A stretch of DNA of 64,000 nucleotides from Spirodela intermedia (GCA_902729315.2 LR746264.1:2501-66500), one strand, 5' to 3'; positions 20,606-35,000 are shown, counted from the stretch's first letter. Program-made: numbers and translations. The notes: a model not told the origin generated them from the sequence alone.

Positions 20606-23600
20606 GCCATTTGCCTAACTTTTTTCTCTCTCCTCGCGGGAGCTTCTCTCTCTTCACCTTCAACTGACCTCCATTTCAGATGGCGATATCTCTCTCGTGT
20701 GACTTCCGATTGCGCTGAAACCAGTTCCATTGGATTGGGAAGGCCAAAATATATCAAGTTCGAGCTATGAATCGTCGAAAATAGTGGATTGAAGCCTTCG
20801 TTGTCACGATTTTTTCATTGAGAGGTATTTTTTCGGACATTTCGTTCTAAAGGTAATATCTCTCTAGTTACTCGGCCAAAACTTAATATTTTTAAATCAT
20901 TTGAATCGCATTTCTGTGCTCTACATTTTCTCTTCTTCATCATTTTGATCTGATGCTTACTTGATGCGTAAATCAGAGATTTCATCGGCGAACTCGTGTC
21001 CGCCGGATGAAAAAATGAGGGAAGCATGCGATCGAATAGGAAACCGCCACGTCGTGACGACGGTTCCTACACCGCCGCATGACATGCCCGAAGGGCGACC
21101 TGTCCGTTCGGGCGGCGATAAAACGTCATCCGAGGGGCCTATTGATGGCCCGAAAATCGGACCCGTCAATGGGCGGAACGGCCGCCTCAAGAACGAAGGG
21201 ATGGCTCTTGGCCATTCCCTCGCTCTGCGGGAAAGAGCAGACGGCACGTGGCGCCGTCTCCCCTGACCTCCCCGTTGATCGCGAGATCAAGGATCGACGA
21301 GAGGAAAGGGCGGCAGATGTCGGGGCGACGTCGGCTGACGTGGACTCGTCAGCGTCCGGAAAACAGGCGTCCGGTGGCGGCCCTTCATCGGAATCGCTCC
21401 TTGATCTGACCGTTGATCTTGCGATCAACGGACAGGAGGGAACCGAGATAAAGGCGCCGCATTCTGCTGACGCCGTTACCTCGGTCCTGGTACCCATGGC
21501 GTCCCCCCAGCGGAGGTTAACGAGGGCGGTCGACAGCGAAGGCTGACGACAGCGTCTCCCCCAGCGGAGGCTGACGCGGACTCGTCAGCTTCCGGAAAAA
21601 AGGCGTCAGCTGACGGACTTTTCTCGAAATCGGCTCTTGATCTGTCCGTTGATCTTGAGATCAACGGACAGAGGGAACCGAGATAAAGGCGCCGCATTCT
21701 GCTGACGCCGTTACCTCGGTCCTGGCACCGAACGCGTCCCCGCTAGCGGAGGCTGACGGTGACGGTGCCCGCTCAGGCTGAGGCAGCGGCACCGAAGGCC
21801 ACAAAACCTAAAGATGTGCGGGCCCAGTTACATGTGACGGCCCGTTACTGTCAAAATAGGACCTATGTGGACAGAAACAGTCCAAATTCAGGCTCAAACC
21901 TAAGTCATACTAGCCCAGCCCATACAAACACCTAATATGTCAGCCCAACCTACTCAAACCCCAGCCAAGACTTAGGCCCAGTAACTTATAAGAGTACAGC
22001 CTACTCTCTATTTACACCATGAACCTCTTACCATGATGTTACATTGAAGAAGAAGAAATGAGAATAGTCTCATTCTCTTCGAATTATGTCTCTCAATTGA
22101 CTGAGGCATTCTAATTTATATTGATTAGACGTTTTACCACAAAATGTCCCCACTTAGAAAACATCCAAAAAATATATTTGGCTTTAGATACTTTCAGAAA
22201 AATGTAGTCATTGACACTCGTGATTACCGGAACATCTTCATCTGATTTGAATTCGAGATTAACTATTAGAAAGTCTAGAGCCGGATCACATGGGAGATTT
22301 AAAGTACTAGTATGTACACTCATAGATGGACCCCATATATTGACGGCACCTCTCGAGGGAAACAATCCCACTCTACTCTAATTTGGATAAGTTTTTCGAG
22401 TTTATCAACACATCTATTCACATCTAAGGCACTTGAATCCTTGGCAAATATAGTTGGAATATTTATACGTCTAGTTTCAGACATTAAAATGTTCAATCGT
22501 CTAAGATATGCCCGCATATATGTAGAGGTAGACCTCTTAGCCCTCCTTCAATGCATAATTATTGTGTAGAATGCGGATGAGAAAATCTACCAAACCATTA
22601 TCTATAAGAGATTATTTCATTTTTGCATACACTATATGGTTTTTGGACATACTATTCACACATGTCGAAAAAAAAATACTTTATTACTCTCAAGGTCTAC
22701 TTCTATTCACTTACCATTCCTCTCATATAATGATTATCTTGTTAATGTATAGAAGAGTATTTCTAGTCGTCGTTCTACATCGACCTCACATATTTCATCC
22801 CGACCATTATCATTCCAAACTAGTACCCCATCGACAAGTTCTCACAAAATACTTCTACCTACTCTGATGACACATTTCATCTCTCAAGCATCTACTTCCA
22901 CCCATAAATAGAGGAAAACGGTAACAAGAGCCTCACCTTTTGTGCCAGTAAGTATAGGAAAGATAGTCAAGACATTGAATGTTTTTGATATTATAAGTAC
23001 TTTCATTGAAAAGATTGATAGTATTTCCATTATAAAGAAAGACAACAACTCACGAGTTTGACGACACTCTCTTAAACGGGGAACTATTACTCCTACTTTA
23101 TCATCGATTAGCCTCTCTCCACTCATTAGACCTCTTAAACTTATTTCTTCTATAATGTCAAAGCTCCACTTTACTCATTACACCCGTTCTAGTCACTCGT
23201 CTTTCATCACTTATTCGCAACCCACTACCTAGCACTGCATCTTTCCACTTTACCCATTGCACATCCTCTCAGCCTTTTCCATCACCTAATGGGGTCCTTG
23301 ATATGACCCTAATAGGCACCTCCCCATCAAATCCCCTATGTCTTTCTCCTTCTAACCCCCATTATCTTCCACCCCACCCTCCAGATCCTCCTTTGACCAT
23401 ACTTCTAGAGACTTTGATATAGCGCGATCCTAAACAAGGCTTAGCGACTGATGACACTTCAACGAGCCCTAGTAGGAGAGAATACTCGATAAATTGTCGA
23501 GTCATCTCCTTATCATCCTCAGGGGTAGACACTAGTGGGCGCTCTACATTGAGTGCTGAGGACTCTATATCTGAGACCTCATCTGACTATTCTACTGAGT

Positions 23601-24505
23601 GCTTCAACCTTGAGAGAGGATACCAAACGGAGGCAGTCGATGGTACACATGATACCTAGCTTTGTTTGGAACTGTCGAAGGTTGGGCAACCTCAAAACAC
23701 AATTTTATACTACTGAACTTATCAATAAACACTGACTATGCCTAGTCGGGCTTATTGAACTAATGATTCCATCAAATCATATCTATCTATTGTTTAGATG
23801 CTTAGGTGTTGATCATTTTCACTCTAACCCTACAAACTACATCTGGTTGTTTTGGAAGATATCTTACTCTCTATAATTGCTCATTGAGGGGCCACAACAT
23901 GTCACGATGAGGGTACTTAACTCTGGCCAAAAGCTTATATTCTCTGTTGTTTATACTTCACATAGACACCAAGACCGTGAGACTCTTTGGGAAGACCTAG
24001 TACGATATAAACGGGATTATCTCATACTAGTTGATTCTTCTTGATTCATAACTGAAGATTTCAACTACCTACGTATAATCACTAAATGTCAAGGGGGGTG
24101 AGTCCCTCGGGCTCTTCACATGGAGACATTCAATGATTTTATTTTTCACGCAGCCCTCATCAAGCCTCTTACTTTTGACAAGGTCTGGACGTGGTGCAAC
24201 AAGAGACAAAGAGGTGCAAGGATATATGAGTGCATCGATCACTGCTTCACTAATAACATTATATTAGTACAATGTCCCATATTAGTCACGCTCCTACTCT
24301 ATTATAGGTCAAATCACACGTTGATCTTTATTCTCCCTGACTTGAGAGTTAGTACTCTTAGACCCCTTTTTAGGTTTCAAAATATATGGACTCAACATGA
24401 AGGCTTCTAGAGCTTCGTGCAGAGTCATTGGCACAGAGATATCTCTGACTCTCTTATAGAGAACCTCAAGAATCTAAAATTTCACCTTAAATGATGGAAT
24501 TGGCG
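20606..24505 (+). mobile_element. LINE-C: 5' leader, ORF1 and start of ORF2, 3' truncated
   Basis: 5' leader to about 20960, then the ORF1 N-terminus (M-R-K-S-E-I-S-S near 20964). A GC-rich stretch holds a ~235-bp tandem duplication (about 21340-21500 and 21575-21740). The DUF4283 and zinc-knuckle region follows (22110-22680; one knuckle Cys reads Tyr), then a Pro/Ser-rich tail. The endonuclease start (M-I-P-S-F-V-W-N-C-R) is at 23651, running to about 24500. Many stops and frameshifts. It ends abruptly in the endonuclease, joined tail to tail to LINE-D. Confidence 0.88.
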
Positions 24506-24947
24506 TATTCTAAAGTAGAGTCAGAGATATCTTCATGTCAATGACTACGCACGAAGTTTTAGAAGCCTTTGTGCCGAATTCATATATTCTGAAACTTAAA
24601 AGAGGGTCTAAGGATACTAGCTCTCGAGTTAGGGACAATAAGAATTGACGTGAGATCTGACTTATAGTGGGATAAGAGCGTGACTAATATGGGACATTAC
24701 ACTAATGCAATGTTATTAGTGAAGCAGTAATCGATGCGCTCATATATCATTGTGTCTCTTTGTCTCTTGTTACACTATATCTAGACCTCGCCAAAAATAG
24801 GAGGCTCGATGAAGGCCACGCGAAAAATAAAATCATTAAACATCTCTATGTGATAGACCTAAGAGACTCGTTGCCTTTAACGTTCAGTGACTCTATGTAT
24901 GCAGTTGAAATCTCCGACTATGAACTAAGGAGAATCAACTAGTATGG

Positions 24948-26591
24948 TGATAAGTCTTGATTATCATGAGTTAATAATTAGTAAATAATATAGTTTTAGC
25001 CTTAACTCGTGATAAATAGACTTATATTTGTGTTAAAGTGTGAAAAGTGGTTTTCAGTTGACTAATGTGATTTTTTGGGTAATTATGTGATTTTATACGA
25101 CTTTATATGAGTTGTACAGTCTTACTTTTGAGATAAATGAAGAAAAAGAAATAAAACTAAAATATTGCAAAATGGGGGGGACCCGCCAGCCAGCCGGGCC
25201 TATAAGCGGGTCGGAAGCTCAGTCAAGGAATAGCCGCGAGCAGGGGCTCGAGCGGCTTGGACCGATAGGGGCACGTGTGCGCCCATTCCCCTTCCACGTC
25301 ACCGGTGGCCAGCCGGTTGTGGGGCAAGGAGTGGTCGTACACGCGAGAGAAGGAACTTTATTGCTTAAAAATGTAACATTACTTTATATTCGCCTGAAAA
25401 ATCGGCACACAACTGATGTGGGACTAAACCCGCGTCACACCTTCCTCAAAAGGGGCGGACAACCGGCGCGGGTTCGAATCCTCCTAGAGTCAAAATTCAT
25501 ATATTTTTATCTGATTATCGCGACTTTCCTGCAGATCGCCGGTGAAGGATTAAGCAACCAGAATCGCTGGATCATCGGCGAAAATCTCGTCAACGCAATT
25601 TGCGGAGCATTGCTACTAAAATTGTTGAACAATTCGCGATAAAAGGATCGCAAATCCATCGAGTAAATCATCTCCGATTGATCGACAAACAAGCCGTCGT
25701 CGGGAAGAGGACGATCCGCCGGGAGACGAGTCGCCACCTCCTGAGAGCGTACTAGATGCGATGAAGAGCCTCCTCTTGCTGCGCGGACCTGAGGATGAAG
25801 CTCCCTGACACATGCCCCACCTCTATCCAACTCTTCTCCGTCGGGTGACAGTCGCCGGAGAGCCGCAAAGTCGCCGTTTTTCCGCTCCGCTGGGTGACAG
25901 CTGCCGGAGACGACTCAGCGACCCATTTCATTGATCTCTAGACTTTGCAAGAAGATCTAGAGATTGCTCACGTCGTCTTTGTCCAAGGAGAGCCTTCGAG
26001 GCTGTGGACACTGCACAACGATCCTCTTGAATGCTCAGGATTTCGGTGCATCGCCGACGCATCGCCGTCGCGACGCCAGAACTCTGTTTTCCTGCTTTAA
26101 ACTTACTTTACACTTCATTTAATAATATTTCTTTGTGATTTTAATTTACCAAAATATACTTTGTTCTATTATGATTCTTCCGGCTTTTACAGATCTTAAT
26201 TTGATTAATTAAATCGTATGTAATCGCTTACGTAAGAATCGCCGGGCAGAACTCTGTTTCCGCCCGATTCGCATTCGTCGGGCGCTAACGTCATCTTGAC
26301 GCCCGCGCCCTTATTTCCTTTTTTCGTGAATTTTAAATATATTTCCTTTTTATTTTCTAGTATAAAATTCATAGAAAATCGTATTCATTGAGAAAAATTC
26401 TGAATAATTACCAGATATTATATTACATCCCTGTGATCGACCTAGAAAATTATCGTTATTTTTGGAAGTTTTATTGAATTATAATTGCTATATTTATTTA
26501 GAAATACTTTTAAATATCCGAAAATTCGTATTTTCTAGTTTTATAAATTTTATATTTGCGTGATTTAATATACAACGACTGAGTCACGTCA
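24948..26591. mobile_element. Solo LTR (1,644 bp) nested in LINE-D
   Basis: Begins TGATAAGTC and ends CACGTCA (5'-TG...CA-3'), flanked by the 5-bp direct repeat TATGG (24943-24947 and 26592-26596). The flanking LINE sequence is continuous once the insert and one TATGG are removed. I saw no internal coding domain or second LTR, so it looks like a solo LTR left by recombination. The ORF at 25112-25642 matches no family I know. A B-box-like GGTTCGAATCC occurs at 25470. Confidence 0.82.
25382..25425 (-). promoter_or_regulatory. snRNA-type USE plus TATA pair inside the solo LTR
   Basis: On the minus strand AGTCCCACATC (25425-25415) matches the plant snRNA upstream sequence element RTCCCACATCG in ten positions. 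About 25 nt downstream comes AATATAAAG (25390-25382), close to the spacing of plant U6-type promoters. No snRNA body follows; a T-run lies soon after. It could be a chance or LTR-borne motif. Confidence 0.3.
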
Positions 26592-29004
26592 TATGGGATA
26601 ATCTCGCGTATATCATACTAGGTCTTCTCAAAGAGTCTCACGATCTTAGTGTCTATGTGAAGCATAAACAACAGAGAATGTAAGCTCTTGGTCAAAGCCA
26701 AGTACCCTCATCGTGACATGTTGTGGCCCCTCAATGAGCAATTGTAGAGAGTAAGATCTCTTCCAGAACAACCAGTTGTGATTTGTAGAGTTAAGAGTGA
26801 AAGTGATCCATACCTAAACATCTAAGTAATGGATAGATATAATCTGATGGAATCATTGGTTCAATAAGCTTGACTAAGTATAGCCAGTGCTTATTGATGA
26901 GTTCAACAATATGAAACTATATTTCGAGGTTGCCCAACCCTCGACAATTCCAAATAAGGCTAGGTATCATGTGTACTATTTACTGTCACGAGTCCTAGAC
27001 CTCGTGAGTAGGGAGAATGTTGTTGTGAGGCTCTATCGACCGCCTCCGTTTGGTACCCTCTCTCAGGGTCAAAGCCTTAAGTAGGATAGTTAAATGAGGT
27101 CTCAGATCTAGAGTCCTCAGCACTCGATGTAGAGCGCCCACTAATATCCTCTCCTGAGGATGATAGGGAGATGACTCAATAATTTGTCAAACATTCTCCC
27201 TTACTAGAGCTCGCTGAAGTGTCATCAGTCATCAAGCCCAGTCTAGGATCGCGCTCTATCAAGGTCTCTAAATGTGTAGTCAAAAGAGGATTCAAAGGTT
27301 GGGGTGGAAGAGAAAGGGGGTCAGAATGAGAAAAGTGAGGGGTCTGATGGGGAGGTGCATGTTGGGGTCATATCAAGGACCCCGTCAGGTGATGGAGGGG
27401 GCTGAGAGGATGTGCAATAGGTAAAGTGAGAGGGTACGGTGTTAGGTGGTGGGTTGCGAATAAGTGATGAAGGATGGGTGACTAAAGCGAGTGTAATGGG
27501 TAAAGTGGAGTTAGTTGGCGCTATCGAAGTAATAGGTTTAAGAGGTCTAGTGGGTGGAAAGAAATTGGTCGATGGTAAAGTAGTAGTAGTTCCCTGTTTA
27601 AGGGAGTGTCATCAAACTCGTGAGCTGTTGTCTTTCCCTATAGTGGAAACACTATCAACCTCCTCAATAAAAGTGCTTAAAGCATCAAAAGCATTCGACG
27701 TCTTGGCTATCTTTCCTATGTCTATTAGCACAAAAGGTGAGGCTCTTGTTACCGTCTTCCTCCTTTTACAGGTGGAAGTGGACGTTTGAAGGATGGAATG
27801 TGTTGTCAGAGTAGGTAGAGGTGTTTTGTGAGAACTTATCGGTGGGATACTAGTTTGAAATGATAATGGTCGGGATGGAATATGTGAGGTCAGTGTAGGA
27901 TGACGACTAAAAGAATTCTTCCCTATCTCAACAATATAATCATTATATGAGAGAGGTGGTAAGTGAATAAAGGTAGACTTTGATAGTGATAAAGTGTTTT
28001 TCTGTCGACATGTGTGAATAGTGTGTCCAAAAACTGTGCAGTGCATGCAGAAATGAGGTAATCTCTCATAGATAATGGTTTGGTAGATTTTTTCATCCTC
28101 ATTTTGCACAATAATTATGCACTGAAGGAGGGCTAAGAGGTATACCTCTACACATATGCGGGCATATCATAGACGATTGAATATTTTAATGTTTGAATCT
28201 AGGCGTATAAATGTCTAACTACATTTGTCAAGGACTCAAGTATCTTGGACATGAATAGATGTGTTGATAAGCTCGAAAAACCTATCCAAATTAGAGTAGA
28301 GTGGGGTTATTTCCCTCGAGAGGTGTCGTCAATATATGGGGTCTATCTATGAGTGTACATAATAGCACTTTGAATCTTCCATGTTGTCTGACTCCAAGCT
28401 TTTCGATAGTCAGCCTCAAGCTCAAATCGGATGAAGATGTTATGGTAATCACGAGCGCCAATGTCTACATTTTCCTGAAAGTGTCCAGGGGCCAAATATA
28501 TTTTTTGGATGTCATCTAAGTGGGGACGTTTTGTGATAAATGTCCAATCAATGTAAATTAGAATGCCTCAGTTAATTGAGATACCTCTTTCGAGGAGAAT
28601 GAAACTATTCTCATTCCTTCTTCCTCAATGTAACCTCGTGGTAAGATATTTGTGGTGTAGACAAGGAGTAATGGAGCTCAATGTATGTTCTGAGTTGTAG
28701 GAGTAGGTTGTGCTCTTGTAAGTCACTGGACCCAAGTCTTGGCTGGGGTTTGAGTAGGTTGGGCTGACATATTAGGTGTTTGTGTGGGCTGGGCTAGTAT
28801 GGTTTGGGCTTGAGCCTGGATCTAGATTAGATCTGCCCACGTAGGTCCTCTTTTGACAGTAGGGGGCCGCACATGTGCTTGGGCCCCCACATCCTTAGGT
28901 TTCGCGGCCTTGGGTGGTGTTGCCTTAGCCTGAGTGGGTGCCGCCGCCACCATAGTGGCGCCACCCCCGTCAGCCTCCGCTAATGGGGACATGTTGGGTG
29001 TTAT

Positions 29005-32000
29005 CCATAGGTTTCGTTCTAAAGGTAATATCTCTCTAGTTACTCAACCAAAGTTTAATATTTTGAATTCATTTAAATCGTATTTTTGTGCTTTACATTT
29101 TTCTTTTCTTCATCATCTTGCTCCCATGCTTACTTGATGAGTAAATCAGAGATTTCATCCGCAGACTCATGTCCATCAGATGAAAAAATGAGTGAAGCAT
29201 GCAATCAAATAGGAAACCGCCACGTGGCAATGACGGTTCTCATACTGCCGCATCACATGCCCGAGGGGCGACCTATACCTTCGGGCGGCGATAAAACACC
29301 ATTTGAGGGGCCTATTGATGGCTCGAAAATCAGAGCCGTCAATGAATTTAACGGCCGCCTCATGAACGGCTATGATTTGTTGTTGGCCAGCGTCCCCTCA
29401 AATTCCACAAATGAGGTAATGGCTCTTGGCGTCGTTCCCTCGCTCTGAGGGAAAGGGGAGACAGCACATGGCGTTGTCTCCCCTGACCTCATTGTTGATC
29501 GTGAGATCAACAGTGAAGATCAACAAGAGGAAAAGGCCGCAAATGTCGGGGCAGTGTTGGCTGACATAGACTCATCAGCTTCTAGAAAACAAGCGTCTGG
29601 TGGCGGCCCTTCATCGAAATCGGTTCTTGATCTGATCGTTGATCTTGTGATCAACGAACAGAAGGGAGTCGAGATAAAGGCACCGGATTTTGCTGACGCT
29701 ATTACCTGGGTCTTGGGACCCAAAGTGTCCCCCAAGCAGAGGCTGACGGGGGTGGTTGACAGTGGAGGCTGACGACAACATCCCCCCCAACAGAGGTTGA
29801 CGCGGACCCGTTAGCTTCTGGAAAATAGGTGTCAGGTGGCGGCCTTTCCTCGGAATCGACTCTTGATCTAACTATTGATCTTGAGCTCAACAGACATGAG
29901 GGAGCCGAGATAAAGACACTGCATTCTGCTGATGCCATTACATCAATCTTGGTACCCAAGGCGTCCCTCCCAGCAAAGGTTGACAGGGGTGGCACCCCTA
30001 TGGTGGCAGTGGCGCCCGCTCAGGCTAAGGCAGTGCCACCCAAGGCCACAAAACCCAAGGCTGTATAGGCCCAGGCACATGTGCAGCCTGCTATTGCCAA
30101 AACAGAACTTGCGCGGGTAGAGCTAGTTTAGATCTAGGCTCAAGCCCAAGCCATACTAGCCCAGCCCACACAAACACTTGACATATCGACCCAGCCCACT
30201 CAAAGCCCACCCAAGACTTGGGCCCAGCGACTTATAGGAGCAAAGCATACTCCTACAATTCAAAACACACACAGAGTTCCATTACTCCTTGTCTAGACCA
30301 CGGACCTTTTACCATGAGGTTACATTGAAGAATAAGAAATGAGAATAGTCTCATTCTCCTCGAAAGAGGTCTCTTAGTTGATAGAGGTATTCTAATTTAC
30401 ATTGATTAGATGTTTTACCACAAAACGTCCCCACTTAGATGACATCTAAAAAATATATTTGGCCCTTGGATACTTTCAAAGAAATGTAGTCATTGGCGCT
30501 CATGATTACCGAAACATCTTCATCCAATTTGAGCTCAAGATTGACTATCAGAAAGCCTAGAGCCGAATCACATGGGAGATTCAAAGTGTTATTATGTACA
30601 CTCATAGATGGACCCCATATATTGACGGCACCTCTTGAGGGAAACAATCCCACTCTACTCTAGTTTTGATAGATTTTTCGAGCTTACCAACACATCTATT
30701 CACGTCCAAGACATTTGAGTCCTTGACAAATATAGTCAAAACATGTATATGCTTAGATTCAAGCGTTAAAATGTTCAATCGTCTAAGATATGCCCACGTA
30801 TGTGTAGAGGTAGACCTCTTAGCCCTCTTTCAACGCATGATTATTGTGCAGAATGGGGATGAGAAAATCTACCAAACTATTATATATGAGAGATTACCTC
30901 ATTTTTGCACACACTATATGGTTTTTGGACATACTATCTACACATGTCGACAGAAAAATACTTTATCACTGTCATAGTCTACTTATATTCACTTACCACC
31001 CCTCTCATATGACAATTACATTCCTCAAGCAGGAAAGATTACTTCTAATTGTCATCTTACACCAAGCTCACAAATTCCATCCGATCATTCTCATTCCAGG
31101 TTAGTATCCCACCGACAAGTTCCCAAAAGACAGCGACACATTCTATCCCTCGAGCATCCACTTCCACCCATAAGGGGAGGAAGACGGTAGCAAGAGTCTT
31201 ACCTCTTCTGCTAGTAGGCATAGGAAAGATAGCTCAAACGTTGAATGTTTTCAATGCTTTAGACACTTTGATTGAGGAGGTTGATAGTGTTCCCACTATA
31301 GGGAAAGACAACAACCCACGAGTTCGACGACGTTCCCCTAAACAGGGAACTACTACTACTATTTCACCATCGACCAGCCTCTCTCCACCCACTAGACCTT
31401 CTAAATCTATTACTTCTATGGTACCAACTAACTTCACTTTACCCATTACACCCGCTCCAGTCACCCGTCCTCCATCACTTATTCGCAACCCACTACTTAG
31501 CACTGCACCCTTCCACACCACCCTCCACCTGATGGAGTCCTTGATATGACCCCAACAGGCACCTCTCCATCAAACCCCTCATGCCTTTCTCCTTCTGACC
31601 CCCTTTCTCTTCCACCCCACCCTCCAAATCCTCCTTTGGCTACACCTCTAGAGACTTTGATATAGCGCGATCCTAGACAAGGCTTAGCGACTGATAACAG
31701 TTCAACGAGCCCTAGTAGGAGAGAATGCTCGACAAATCGTCGAGTCATCTCCTTATCATCCTCAAGGGCGGACACTAGTGGATGCTCTACATCGAGTGCT
31801 GAGGACTCTAGATCTAAGACCTCATCTGACTATCTTACTGAGGGCTTCGACCCTGAGAGAGGGTACTGACAGAGGCAGTCGATAGAGCCTCACGACAATG
31901 TTCTCCCTATGTCACGAGGTCTAGGGCTCGTGGTAGTAGATAGTACACATGATACCCAGCCTTGTTTGAAACTGTCGAAGGTTGGGCAACCTCAAAACAC

Positions 32001-35000
32001 AATTTCATATTACTGAACTCATCAATAAGCATTGACTATATCTAATTGGGCTTAATGAACCAATGATTCCATCAAATCATATCTATCTATTGTTTAGATG
32101 CTTAGGTATTGATCATTTACACTCTAACCCTACAAACTACATCTAGTTGTTTTGGAAGATATCTTACTCTCTACGATTACTCATTGAGGGGCCACAATGT
32201 CACGATGAGGGTACTTAACTCTGGCCAAGAGCTTACATTCTCTGTTGTTTATGCTTCACATAGACACTAAGATCGTGGGACTCTTTGGGAAGACCTAGTA
32301 CGATATACGCGGGATTATCTCATACTAGTTGATTCTCCTTGGTTCATAACCGAAGATTTCAACTACCTACGTATAGTCACTAAACGTCAAGGGGGGCGGG
32401 TCCCTCGGGCTTGTCATATGGAGACATTCAATGATTTTATTTTTCGCGTAGTCCTCATCGAGCCTCTTACTTTTGACAAGATCTGGACGTGGTACAACAA
32501 GAGACAAAGAGGTGTAAGGATATATGAGCGCATCGATCACTACTTCACTAATAACATTATATTAGTACAATGTCTCATATTAGTCACACTCCTATGCCGC
32601 TATAGGTCAAATCACATGCCGATCCTTATTCTCCCTGACTCGAGAGTTAATACTCTTAGACCTCCTTTTAGGTTTCAAAATATATGAACTCAGCACGAAG
32701 GCTTTTAGAGCTTCGTGCAGAGTCATTGGCATAGAGATATCTCTGACTCTCCTATGGAGAACCTCAGTTACAAATTGAAGAATTTCAAACTCCACCTTAA
32801 ATGGTGGAACTAACATGTATACAGAAACATACACGCCCAAGTGGAAGAGTTAAAGAAGGAGCTAGTAGAGGTCAAGAGGCAACTGCAAGTTTAATAGAGT
32901 GACACCACTTGGGAGAGACGAGTTCGAGTGAATAAGTAACTAGCAGAAGCCACACGATGACAAGAGATATATTATCTCTAAACATCAAGCATCCAATGAT
33001 TACGTGAGGGTGATAGAAACACACATTTCTATCATGTCTCAATCACACATTGATCTCGATCTAATTATACATCTCTTCTCGAGGTGTATGATCATGACAC
33101 ATCCCGTATGCAAGAGGCAAAAATTGTGTACTTTCATACCCTCCTTTTTTCTCAGCCGATTAAAATCTCAGAGAATATTCTCTCATCGATTCCATCTTTA
33201 GTCCCCCACCAAGAGATAGAGGACATCATGACCATACCTACCTACTAGAGAAGTGATCCAAGATGTAGTATTCTCGATGAGTAGGAACCGAGCACTTGGA
33301 CCCGATAGTTTCCTAGTTGATTTTTATACATCATGTTGGGACATCGTTGGAATATATATAATACATGTCGTCAAGGAATTCTTTCATCGCAAAGTCTTTC
33401 CACGAAGTTAGAAAACCACATTTATTGCCCTCATCCCAAAGGTGACCAACCCAACTTCTTTTAGAGACTTTCGACCTATCAGTCTTTGTAATGTATGTTA
33501 TAAGATTGTATTTAAGATCATTACAGCACAACTGAGAGCTTTCCTTGATCGACTCATATCTCCGGAGCAATGCAGATTTATCAAGGGACATCACATTCAT
33601 GATAACATCATGTTAGTTCATGAACTAACACAGTCCTTTGATCAAAACATTTGTGATTTCAACATTATCATCAAACTAGACATGGAAAAAGCTTTTGATA
33701 GAATCGAGTGAAAATTCTTCATTAAAATACTTTGATGCTTTGGATTCATTGACGAGTTCATCGACTTAGTTGATGTATGTCTTAGAGAGAATCACTTCTC
33801 CCTACTGCTGAATAGCACTTCCACCCCTTTCTTCACGACCACACAAGGCTTACAACAAAGTGATCCATTATCACCCACTCTCTTCATATTAGTTGAAGAA
33901 GTCTTTAGTAGAACTCTCTCTCAAGTAGGTATCACGTGGACTTATTCAACTATATCATTCGAAGCAAGGTTGCCCGATCATATCACATTCCTTGTTTGCT
34001 AATGATGCTATACTATTTCTTAATCGATGTGAGGCATCAATTAGGGGACTCATGGCTATTATCTTGAGCTACGAGGGGGCCACAGGTCAACTCGTTAATG
34101 TCTTGAAAAATAATTTTATGGTGACATCTTCTACCACCATTAGCACCATACGACGTATATAAGATATAATAGGATTCTCACATGGACATTTACCTTTTGA
34201 TTATCTTGGATGTCCTATTTTCCTTGGACACACTCGGATTTATTATTTTGATGCCCTTCTGTGCAAGTTGAGGAAGAAATTTATCGGATGGAAACTTCAA
34301 CTTCTATCCCTAGGAGATCACATCCAATTGATATGACATGTCCTCATGAGTATGTCATTACATTTACTCGCAATACATGAGGTACCGGATACCGTCCTAC
34401 GATCTGTGAGGTAGATATGTACCTCTTTTTTGTGAGATGACTAGCTCAACGGCCTTCATCGCCAACGACAAGTTTCTTGAGAGAAAATATGCCGACTGAC
34501 GGAAGAGGGTGGACTAGGATTAGATGTCCATAAGACATCCTTGATATGCTTCAAAAGAAACTTGTATAACAGATGAGGATGACGAGATCAATCTCATGGA
34601 CTTTTGTGTTTGCCAAATATGACGAGTGGGCTAACCAACCGGTAGACATAAAAGGAGCGAAGCAATGGGTGGATTGATAGAGACATTGGCTTCAGATGAA
34701 GCCTTTAATCTGGTGGCACATGGGACAAGACACTATCAATATCTGATACGAAACTTGGCTTGCAGATACCCTTTTGGCCTCCTTTACCTCCTTCACACTA
34801 TCTTGACCTCGACTCACTGTCGCCCAACTTCTCGAGGGGGATACTAAACTGCTCATCGAGTAGCATGGACTCCCCCTATATTTATTACTAGAGATCTCAT
34901 TAATAGAGTTGAGCCCTAGGGATGATGAGGCCATTTGGACTCTCACCCTAGATGAGAGTTTCTCTTGTAGTCTTCTTGGAACTATTTTAGAAATCATTCT

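Larger units (their letters stand above)
24505..28990 (-). mobile_element. LINE-D: inverted ORF1/endonuclease fragment, split by a solo LTR
   Basis: Minus-strand LINE sequence equivalent to LINE-C 21745-24505: endonuclease at 24505-24947 and 26597-26960, ORF1 tail at 27000-27600, and the zinc knuckle near 28000-28050 (here intact, C-x2-C-x4-H-x4-C). The DUF4283 part lies up to ~28560 and the GC-rich N-terminal end near 28990. Reading frames are broken throughout. Removing the inserted 1,644-bp LTR restores collinearity with LINE-E. Confidence 0.88.

Noticed and set aside
20957-21247. Minus-strand ORFs opposite LINE-C ORF1
   Set aside because: GC-rich antisense shadows of ORF1.
25112-25642. 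176-codon ORF in the solo LTR as a gene
   Set aside because: Lies wholly within the LTR, shows no domain, and covers the B-box-like motif.
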